From positions 1 to 46,071 of the forward strand of contig DXZA01000063.1 of the NCBI GenBank assembly GCA_019415525.1: a stretch of DNA of 46,071 nt. Reading direction: 5' to 3'. Shown one piece after another: positions 40,080 through 46,071 of the stretch (its first letter is position 1; each line of letters begins with the position of its first letter). Under the pieces are notes generated by a model that was given only the letters and a program-made list of their open reading frames with translations, was not told the origin of the DNA and did not search any database. Origin of the DNA: Tyzzerella sp. (lineage in GTDB: Bacteria; Bacillota; Clostridia; Lachnospirales; Anaerotignaceae). A program made the position numbers and the translations under genes.

Positions 40080-41260
40080 TAAATACTTAGTTTTTTATTT
40101 CTCTTTTTAATATACCATCTTGTCAAAAATGTTTTTATAAGAGCTGTTACAGGAACAGCAACAACCATTCCCCATATACCAAATATACTACCAAAAACAG
40201 AAAGTGAAAGAAGTACTAATACAGGATGTAATTCAACACTTTTACCAACAACTCTTGGAACTATAAATATACTATCTATCTGTTGAAGTACTAAAACTAT
40301 AATTGCAGCATAAAGTGCTTTTATAGGCGTTCCACTTAAAAGACCAACACCAACAGAAAGTATAAATGCAACTATTGCTCCAACATATGGTATAAGATTT
40401 GAAAATCCAGAAACTAAGCCTATTATAAGAGCATAATTTATACCTGCAATGCTAAATGATACACTTATAAGAGTTGCCATTATAATAGCATCTGTAACTT
40501 GTCCACCTATATATCCAGAAAATGTATTATTCATATCTCTAAAGAAGCATTTTATAGATTTAGATGTTTTATATTTAAAAAATACATCTATGGCATCATT
40601 ACAATAATAAAGTATTCTTTCTTTTTCTGAAAGAAGATAGAAAGAAACTGTAAGACCTATAACAGTATTCAGAACACCACTTCCAACTTTTGTAAAAGAA
40701 TTTGCAATACCCAATATATAATCTGTAACCTTTGTTGTAGCAGTAGAAATCCATTCTTGAGCCGAACTGCCATTCACATTTTGCAAAACACCTAATTCTT
40801 CAAGTTTTATATAAAATACTGTTAAAAGGTCAGAAAATTCCTGTATACTTGCAGTAACCATATTTACAATCATATCAGCATTTATATTACCTATTTTCCC
40901 TACAATTAATTTTATTATAATACCTATAATAACAAATATAATAGTATATGTTATTACAGTTCCTCTTGTACGAACTTTAAATCTCCAATCTTGTTCTCTT
41001 TTATTTTTTATACCCAGTTTTTTCATTAAAACTTCTGTTTTATTATGAAAAAACTCAACAACAGGATTTAAAATATATGAAAATACAAGAGCTATTATAA
41101 GCGGTGATAATATGGTTGTTATAAAAGATATTATCTGATTTGCTACTTCATTAAACATATATATATTTTTTATAAGAAGGCTCAATATATATATTGTTAC
41201 AATAGTAAATATAACATGGAATGAAATTTTAAGATATTCTTTATCCCATGGAAGTTTCAT
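40079..41260 (-). CDS. AI-2E (PerM/YtvI) family membrane protein
   Basis: The 393-residue protein has about eight transmembrane segments in the family pattern: pairs near residues 10-30 and 38-62, one near 105-125, then a soluble stretch, and four or more in 205-370. It carries the conserved ANLIPYVG-type loop as FSNLIPYVGAIVAF, and QQIDSIFIVPRVVGKSVELHPVLVLLSL. Members have been linked to AI-2 export or Na+/H+ transport; substrate unknown. GGGGTGA precedes the ATG. It lies 18 bp after pepD. Confidence 0.9.
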   Translation of the reverse strand: MKLPWDKEYLKISFHVIFTIVTIYILSLLIKNIYMFNEVANQIISFITTILSPLIIALVFSYILNPVVEFFHNKTEVLMKKLGIKNKREQDWRFKVRTRGTVITYTIIFVIIGIIIKLIVGKIGNINADMIVNMVTASIQEFSDLLTVFYIKLEELGVLQNVNGSSAQEWISTATTKVTDYILGIANSFTKVGSGVLNTVIGLTVSFYLLSEKERILYYCNDAIDVFFKYKTSKSIKCFFRDMNNTFSGYIGGQVTDAIIMATLISVSFSIAGINYALIIGLVSGFSNLIPYVGAIVAFILSVGVGLLSGTPIKALYAAIIVLVLQQIDSIFIVPRVVGKSVELHPVLVLLSLSVFGSIFGIWGMVVAVPVTALIKTFLTRWYIKKRNKKLSI

Positions 41261-41278
41261 AATATCACCCCAAAAAAG

Positions 41279-42733
41279 TTATTTAAGACTTGCAAGTATT
41301 GCTTTTAAAAATTCCCATGTACTTTCAGTTGATGAAATTTTAAGTCTTTCATCTGGTGTATGAACATCAAATATATCAGGACCTATTGAAATCATATCGA
41401 TACCACTTACCTTTTCTGCAAAAAGTCCGCATTCAAGACCAGCATGTATTGCTTCTACAATAGGCTCTTTTTTATAAAAATCAGTATATACTTTCTTTGT
41501 AATTTTAAGAAGTTCAGAATCAGGATTAAATTCCCAAGCAGGATATGCAGAAGTAACAATAGTTTCACCACCAAGAAGTCTACCTGCTGTTTCAATCTGA
41601 CTTAAAATAATATCTTTTCTTGATGCAATAGAACTTCTTACAGCACAAACAAATTCAACACTATCATTTATAGTTCTTAAAATACCTATATTATTTGAAC
41701 TTTCAACAAGACCTTTTATACCCATACTCATAGTTGAAACACCATAAGGTATAAGAGTAAGCATATCTATTATTTTAGATACTGTAATATCATCAAAAGC
41801 TACATATTCAAATTCACCATTTACTTTTTCAATATTAACTTTTATGTCTTCGTCTACACCCTTATATTCATGTACAAAAGTTTTTTCAATATTAGAAAGT
41901 ATATTTGAAATTTCACCTATTTTATTTTCATCTACAAAAACAAAAGCATCACATTCTCTAGAAATAGCATTATCCATAAGTCCGCCATTTACTTTTGAAA
42001 CTTTTACATCAAAATCTTTAATACTTTCAAGGACTCTTCCCATAAGCTTATTTGCATTAGCTCTTTGTAAGTGTATATCAGCACCACTATGCCCACCTTT
42101 AAGACCTCTTATTTTTATATAACAAGGTATTAAATCAGAAGATACATTTTCATAAACAGCAGGTATTTTTGTAGTAACTTTCATACCACCACAACAACTT
42201 ACAAGTAAATGACCTTCTTCTTCAGTATCAAGATTTATAAGTCTTCTTCCTTCAAGTATACTTGCATCAAAAGCAATAGCACCTTTCATACCAACTTCTT
42301 CATCTGTTGTAAACAAACATTCAACAGGTGGGTGTGAAATAGTGTCATCATCAAGTATAGCAAGCATATATGCAACAGCAATACCATCATCACCACCAAG
42401 AGTTGTACCTTTTGCAGAAACAAAATCACCATCTACAAAAAGTTTAAGACCTTCTGATGTAAAATCATGAACTACATCATTATTTTTCTCACAAACCATA
42501 TCTATATGACCCTGTAATATAACAGTTTTGGAATTTTCATAGCCTTCTGTACCTTTTTTTCTTACAAGTACATTCCATGCTTCATCTTGATATACAAAAA
42601 GACCTCTTTCTTTTGCAAAGTTTACAATATAATCACTTATAGCCTTTTCATTTCCACTTCCTCTTGGTATATTACTAATCTCTTCAAAATAATAAAATAC
42701 TTTTTCTGGTTTTAAACTTTCAAGTACTCTCAT
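41279..42733 (-). CDS. pepD: Aminoacyl-histidine dipeptidase (M20 family)
   Basis: The 484-residue zinc peptidase splits Xaa-His and other dipeptides in the cytoplasm. Metal-site motifs are visible: LQGHIDMVCEKN (His and Asp), TDEEVGMKGA (Glu-Glu), LINLDTEEEGHLL, and GLKGGHSGADIHLQRANANK of the lid domain, with the C-terminal HAGLECGLFAEKV. The length is right for PepD. TTGGAGG precedes the ATG. Confidence 0.95.
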   Translation of the reverse strand: MRVLESLKPEKVFYYFEEISNIPRGSGNEKAISDYIVNFAKERGLFVYQDEAWNVLVRKKGTEGYENSKTVILQGHIDMVCEKNNDVVHDFTSEGLKLFVDGDFVSAKGTTLGGDDGIAVAYMLAILDDDTISHPPVECLFTTDEEVGMKGAIAFDASILEGRRLINLDTEEEGHLLVSCCGGMKVTTKIPAVYENVSSDLIPCYIKIRGLKGGHSGADIHLQRANANKLMGRVLESIKDFDVKVSKVNGGLMDNAISRECDAFVFVDENKIGEISNILSNIEKTFVHEYKGVDEDIKVNIEKVNGEFEYVAFDDITVSKIIDMLTLIPYGVSTMSMGIKGLVESSNNIGILRTINDSVEFVCAVRSSIASRKDIILSQIETAGRLLGGETIVTSAYPAWEFNPDSELLKITKKVYTDFYKKEPIVEAIHAGLECGLFAEKVSGIDMISIGPDIFDVHTPDERLKISSTESTWEFLKAILASLK

Positions 42734-42804
42734 AAAAAAGAACCTCCAAACAAAAAATTAATTATAAAAATATTATATTCAATATTTCAATAAATATAAA
42801 AATA

Positions 42805-42836
42805 GACTGGGCAAAGTCTTGTACCTTGTCCCAGTC
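42805..42836 (-). terminator. Terminator after the UPF0210 gene
   Basis: GACTGGG (42805-42811) pairs with CCCAGTC (42830-42836), with a partly paired interior. A T-rich stretch follows on the minus strand. Confidence 0.82.
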
Positions 42837-42846
42837 AAATAAACAA

Positions 42847-44205
42847 TTAGTTTTTAAAGCTGTGTATAGGTGCAGGAATTCTTCCGCCTCTATTTACAAA
42901 TGCTTCACAGCTATATTTATTTACAGGCATAATTGGAGCATATCCAAGAAGACCTCCAAATGTAACAGACTCACCAACACCTTTACCAATAACAGGTATA
43001 AGTCTTACAGCTGTTGTTTTGTTATTAACCATACCGATAGCAGCCTCATCAGCTATTATACCTGAAATTGTAGAAGCAGAAGTATCTCCTGGAATTGCAA
43101 TCATATCAAGACCAACAGAACATACACAAGTCATAGCTTCAAGTTTTTCAAGTGTAAGAGCACCCATTTCAGCAGCTTCAATCATACCATGGTCTTCACT
43201 TACAGGTATAAATGCACCACTTAATCCACCAACATAAGATGAAGCCATAACTCCACCTTTTTTAACATTATCATTAAGTATTGCAAGAGCAGCTGTTGTA
43301 CCTGGAGCACCTGCCTGTTCAAGTCCCATAACTTGGAATATTTCAGCAATACTATCACCTATTGCAGGAGTTGGAGCAAGTGAAAGGTCAATTATACCAA
43401 AAGGAACATTAAGTCTTTTTGAAGCCTCCTGAGCAACAATCTGACCAACTCTTGTAATCTTAAATGCTGTTTTCTTAACTGTTTCACAAAGAGTTTCAAA
43501 ATCTGTATTTTTAACTTCTTCAAGAGCTTTTTTAACAACACCAGGACCACTTACACCAACATTTATAACGCAATCAGCTTCACCAACACCATGGAAAGCA
43601 CCTGCCATAAATGGGTTATCTTCAACAGCATTACAGAATACTACAAACTTAGCACAACCGATACAATCTCTATCTTTTGTTCTTTCTGCTGTTTCAACAA
43701 TAATTTCACCAAGTCTTTTTACAGCGTCCATATTAAGACCATTTCTTGATGTACCAATATTAACAGAAGAACATACTCTTTCAGTAACATCAAGAGCTTC
43801 TGGAATAGATTCAATAAGTATTTTATCAGCCTTTGTAAACCCTTTATGAACAAGAGCAGAAAAACCACCAATAAAGTTTACACCAACGTCTTTTGCAGCT
43901 CTATCAAGAGTTTTAGCAACACTTACATATGAGTCTGTATTACAACCAGCAGCTGCAATAGCAATAGGTGTAACAGAAATTCTCTTATTAACAATAGGAA
44001 CTCCAAACTGTTTTTCAAGTTCTTCTCCTACTTTAACAAGGTCTTTTGCATATGTTGTAATTTTTTTATATATTTTTTCATTAAATTTATCAATATCTGA
44101 ATCAGCACAGTCCATAAGACTTATACCCATAGTTATTGTACGAACATCAAGATTTGATTCAGCAATCATTCTGTTCGTTTCTTGTATCTCCATTCTGGAA
44201 AGCAT
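42847..44205 (-). CDS. UPF0210 (PFL/DUF711) family protein
   Basis: The 452-residue protein has the family's glycyl-radical-like barrel segments: EIQETNRMIAESNLDVRTITMGISL at the start, DCIGCAKFVVFCNAVEDNPFM, GVSGPGVVKKALEE, and ESVTFGGLLGYAPIM near the end. Its biochemical function is not established. It always pairs with a small ACT-domain protein, as here (39 bp apart), so the ACT protein probably senses an amino acid for it. AGGAGGAG precedes the ATG. Confidence 0.92.
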   Translation of the reverse strand: MLSRMEIQETNRMIAESNLDVRTITMGISLMDCADSDIDKFNEKIYKKITTYAKDLVKVGEELEKQFGVPIVNKRISVTPIAIAAAGCNTDSYVSVAKTLDRAAKDVGVNFIGGFSALVHKGFTKADKILIESIPEALDVTERVCSSVNIGTSRNGLNMDAVKRLGEIIVETAERTKDRDCIGCAKFVVFCNAVEDNPFMAGAFHGVGEADCVINVGVSGPGVVKKALEEVKNTDFETLCETVKKTAFKITRVGQIVAQEASKRLNVPFGIIDLSLAPTPAIGDSIAEIFQVMGLEQAGAPGTTAALAILNDNVKKGGVMASSYVGGLSGAFIPVSEDHGMIEAAEMGALTLEKLEAMTCVCSVGLDMIAIPGDTSASTISGIIADEAAIGMVNNKTTAVRLIPVIGKGVGESVTFGGLLGYAPIMPVNKYSCEAFVNRGGRIPAPIHSFKN

Positions 44206-44244
44206 AAAAATTCTCCTCCTGTTAAAAAATAAAAATATACTAAA

Positions 44245-44514
44245 TTAAATACGGTGCATACAGTTGAAGATATCCTCATGCTGCATTTTAATGACAACAC
44301 CAAGGTCAGTTCCAATAGCTTCAAGGTCTGATGACATAGCTTCAAAAGCCTTTGTAGGGTTTGAAATATCAACAATCATCATCATATTGAAATAACCAGA
44401 AACAATAGTTTGAGATATATCAAGTATATTAACATTAGTTTCTGCAAGATAGTTACATACCTTTGCAATTATACCAACTTTATCTGTTCCTACAACAGTT
44501 ATTATACTTTTCAT
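44245..44514 (-). CDS. ACT domain protein (UPF0237)
   Basis: The 89-residue product is a single ACT domain of beta-alpha-beta repeats: MKSIITVVGTDKVGIIAKVCNYL and NVNILDISQTIVSGYFNMMMIVDIS. It is likely an amino-acid-binding regulator of the UPF0210 partner. AGGAGGAG precedes the ATG. Its promoter is at 44578-44607. Confidence 0.92.
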   Translation of the reverse strand: MKSIITVVGTDKVGIIAKVCNYLAETNVNILDISQTIVSGYFNMMMIVDISNPTKAFEAMSSDLEAIGTDLGVVIKMQHEDIFNCMHRI

Positions 44515-44577
44515 AAAAAACTCCTCCTGAAAATATAATTAGATATTAATTAAAACCAAAATATAAAACTAGATTTA

Positions 44578-44607
44578 ATTTTATCATAATGAATATATTT
44601 ATATCAA
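44578..44607 (-). promoter_or_regulatory. ACT-UPF0210 operon promoter
   Basis: On the minus strand TTGATA (44602-44607), an 18-base spacer and TAAAAT (44578-44583). Confidence 0.6.
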
Positions 44608-44692
44608 TACTTAATATTACAGTAAATATTAAATATAAGATTAGAATAAACAGCTTATTGTACAAAAACAAATGTTCATATATCAAAAACAC

Positions 44693-44726
44693 AAAAAAGT
44701 ATATACAATAATGTACATACTTTTTT
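44693..44726 (-). terminator. Terminator after the HAD phosphatase gene
   Basis: AAAAAAGTAT (44693-44702) pairs with ATACTTTTTT (44717-44726), with an inner TACA/TGTA pair after one mismatch. Confidence 0.78.
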
Positions 44727-44739
44727 TAATAATAAAATA

Positions 44740-45573
44740 TTATTTTAATAATTCATTTAAAGCATAAACTATACCATCTTCATCATTTGAGAGAGTAATA
44801 TAATCAGCAATATCTTTTATATCTTGAGAAGCATTACCCATAGCAACACCAATTCCTGCATACTCAATCATAGTTTTATCATTTTCAGCATCACCAAAAG
44901 CAATTATATCATCTTTTGTATAACCAAGAGGAAGTAATGCACAACGAATTGCATTAGCTTTATCGATACCTTTTTCTGTAAACTCAAAATACATATCAGC
45001 TGTAAAAACACAATTCAAAGTATCAACAAAAGGTTTCATCATTTCTTTATAATTTTCTCTAAGATATTCTGGTTCACCTGCTGTAAGTATTTTATTCATA
45101 GGATAATCAGCAAAATCAACCATATCAATAACTTCAGAAAGTTTATAATTGCCTAAACTAGCTTCATATTTAATAACATTAAGTTCTTTTCCTCTAACAT
45201 GAACTATATTATTATAAACGTCATTAACATATATATATTCCCCTTTATAAACCATAGGTATAACATCAAAATTTCTCATATGATTTAATACAGCTTTACA
45301 TGTTTCTACTGTCATTGTTTGATTAAAAAGAACCTCATTTGTTTCACAGTCAATAACCTTTGCACCATTAAATGTTATAATAATACCGTGATGCTTATCC
45401 ATTTCAAGTTCTTTGAATAAATCAGTAAGACCTTTATCCGGTCTACCAGAGGCAAGAACAAGTAAAGCACCTTTTTCTTGAAGTTCCATTAATTTATTTT
45501 TTGTTTTTTCACTTATTTTCTTTTCCGAATTAGTCAATGTACCGTCAATATCCATTATAATAGCTTTTTTCAT
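44740..45573 (-). CDS. Cof-type HAD-IIB phosphatase
   Basis: The 277-residue haloacid-dehalogenase-like hydrolase has the nucleophile motif DIDGTLTNSEKK, motif II LVLASGRP, and DAENDKTMIEYAGIGVAMGNA with the Mg-binding Asp pair. An IIB-type cap spans about residues 85-185. It would dephosphorylate a sugar phosphate or flavin nucleotide; the substrate cannot be read. AGAGGAGAG precedes the ATG. It is monocistronic. Confidence 0.92.
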   Translation of the reverse strand: MKKAIIMDIDGTLTNSEKKISEKTKNKLMELQEKGALLVLASGRPDKGLTDLFKELEMDKHHGIIITFNGAKVIDCETNEVLFNQTMTVETCKAVLNHMRNFDVIPMVYKGEYIYVNDVYNNIVHVRGKELNVIKYEASLGNYKLSEVIDMVDFADYPMNKILTAGEPEYLRENYKEMMKPFVDTLNCVFTADMYFEFTEKGIDKANAIRCALLPLGYTKDDIIAFGDAENDKTMIEYAGIGVAMGNASQDIKDIADYITLSNDEDGIVYALNELLK

Positions 45574-45612
45574 ATCAAACTCTCTCCTCTTTAGAAATGA
45601 ATATACAAAAAA

Positions 45613-45634
45613 AGAACCAACTTTTGTTGGTTCT
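45613..45634 (-). terminator. rrn tail terminator
   Basis: AGAACCAAC (45613-45621) pairs with GTTGGTTCT (45626-45634); TTTTTTT follows on the minus strand. It lies just beyond tRNA-Cys and ends the rRNA/tRNA tail. Confidence 0.88.
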
Positions 45635-45639
45635 AAAGA

Positions 45640-45711
45640 AGGCGCTGATCGGATTTGAACCGATGGATAGAGGTGTTGCAGACCTTTGCCTTACCACTTG
45701 GCTACAGCGCC
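45640..45711 (-). tRNA. tRNA-Cys (GCA)
   Basis: The cloverleaf on the minus strand has anticodon GCA in CTGCAAC, a 7-bp acceptor (GGCGCTG/CAGCGCC) and the U discriminator expected for tRNA-Cys. CCA is not encoded. It follows the second 5S gene of the rrn tail. Confidence 0.95.
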
Positions 45712-45718
45712 ATAATCT

Positions 45719-45834
45719 CGGCGACCACTTACCTTCCCAGGCGGCTTCCCACCAAGTATTATCAGCCGTTTAGGTCTTAACCGTCGTGTTCGGAATGGGA
45801 ACGGGTGTGTCCCCTAAACGCATCATCACCGAAA
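45719..45834 (-). rRNA. 5S ribosomal RNA
   Basis: The minus strand contains the 5S core CCCGTTCCCATTCCGAACAC, flanked by complementary ends GGTGATGATG... and ...GTGGTCGCC. This is a full-length copy of about 116 nt, located between tRNA-Glu and tRNA-Cys. Confidence 0.95.
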
Positions 45835-45854
45835 ACTTTTTATTAAATTAGAAA

Positions 45855-45926
45855 TGACCCAACCGGGAATCGAACCCGGGTTACAGCCGTGAAAGGGCCG
45901 TGTCTTAACCGCTTGACCATTGGGCC
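45855..45926 (-). tRNA. tRNA-Glu (TTC)
   Basis: The minus-strand cloverleaf has anticodon TTC in CTTTCAC. The acceptor is GGCCCAA/TTGGGTC with one G-U pair and an A discriminator. CCA is not encoded. It lies between tRNA-Asn and the full 5S gene. Confidence 0.96.
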
Positions 45927-45936
45927 TTATTAAATT

Positions 45937-46011
45937 TGGCTCCCCGAGTAGGATTCGAACCTACGACCTATCGGTTAACAGCCGAGTGCTCTACCGCTGA
46001 GCTATCGAGGA
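45937..46011 (-). tRNA. tRNA-Asn (GTT)
   Basis: The minus-strand cloverleaf has anticodon GTT in CTGTTAA. The acceptor stem is TCCTCGA/TCGGGGA, with a G discriminator and an encoded CCA end, unlike the other tRNAs in this window. Confidence 0.96.
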
Positions 46012-46023
46012 TTATTTTAATCC

Positions 46024-46071
46024 CGGCGACCACTTACTTTCCCAGGCGGCTTCCCACCAAGTATCATCAGC
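46024..46071 (-). rRNA. 5S ribosomal RNA, 3' end of a second copy
   Basis: The last 48 bases repeat the 3' half of the 45719 5S gene with two base differences. The gene continues beyond the right edge. It is upstream, in transcription order, of tRNA-Asn. Confidence 0.93.

Noticed and set aside
45719..46071. Array of short repeats resembling CRISPR
   Set aside because: The repeated segments are 5S and tRNA genes; no regularly spaced repeats with unique spacers exist anywhere in the window.

Overview
The window is a low-GC, AT-rich stretch of a Gram-positive (Firmicutes, probably class Clostridia) chromosome. The evidence is a complete WalRK-type locus, SpoVG, the paired GlgC/GlgD glycogen enzymes, an SLH-domain surface protein, a D-lactate dehydrogenase, the ACT/UPF0210 pair, ribosome-binding sites that are almost always GGAGG or GGGGG, and very heavy use of AT-rich codons. 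SpoVG and a SpoIID-like protein suggest a spore-former lineage, but they do not prove sporulation. No species call can be supported.

Layout. The window lies between two ribosomal RNA loci, both transcribed right to left. The left edge holds the 5' end of a 16S gene (minus strand) with its leader and a strong promoter. The right edge holds the tail of another rrn locus: 5S - tRNA-Asn - tRNA-Glu - second 5S - tRNA-Cys - terminator. Nearly all protein genes are also on the minus strand. The exceptions are a small envelope/spore-like pair (1166-2965), a small HTH gene (3398), a two-component system (10495-13399) and murC (19870).

Region by region: Sir2 deacylase (335-1069); a carboxypeptidase-regulatory-like protein plus a SpoIID-like protein with three peptidoglycan-binding repeats (1166-2965); two divergent small HTH regulators (2986-3601); a compact histidine operon hisZGDBHAFIE with a clear promoter and terminator (3607-10333); an OmpR-type regulator and a large multi-pass histidine kinase (10495-13399); trmB, glpK, tRNA-fMet and a YgjP-type metallopeptidase (13438-16664); glgC-glgD-spoVG (16725-19500); murC (19870-21258); the wal locus walR-walK-(secreted orphan)-walH-walI-murA-walJ-rlmH (21528-29743); an FAD-dependent dehydrogenase, an SLH protein and a D-lactate dehydrogenase (29879-34938); glmU-prs (35319-37730); membrane protein-tcdA-rseC (38108-39968); AI-2E-type transporter and pepD (40079-42733); ACT-UPF0210 pair (42847-44514); HAD phosphatase (44740-45573).

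How it fits together. Much of the centre serves envelope growth: MurC, MurA and GlmU supply peptidoglycan precursors, and WalRK and its accessory proteins control wall remodelling. The most interesting signals are regulatory. A perfect WalR-type direct repeat lies in front of an unrecognised secreted protein encoded inside the wal operon. A second perfect repeat, overlapped by a palindrome, lies between glgC and murC. DnaA-box-like repeats about 210 bp apart sit between murC and rlmH. Palindromic operator candidates sit on the promoters of the FAD dehydrogenase, lactate dehydrogenase and XRE regulator genes. No CRISPR array, insertion sequence, prophage or recognisable defence system was seen.
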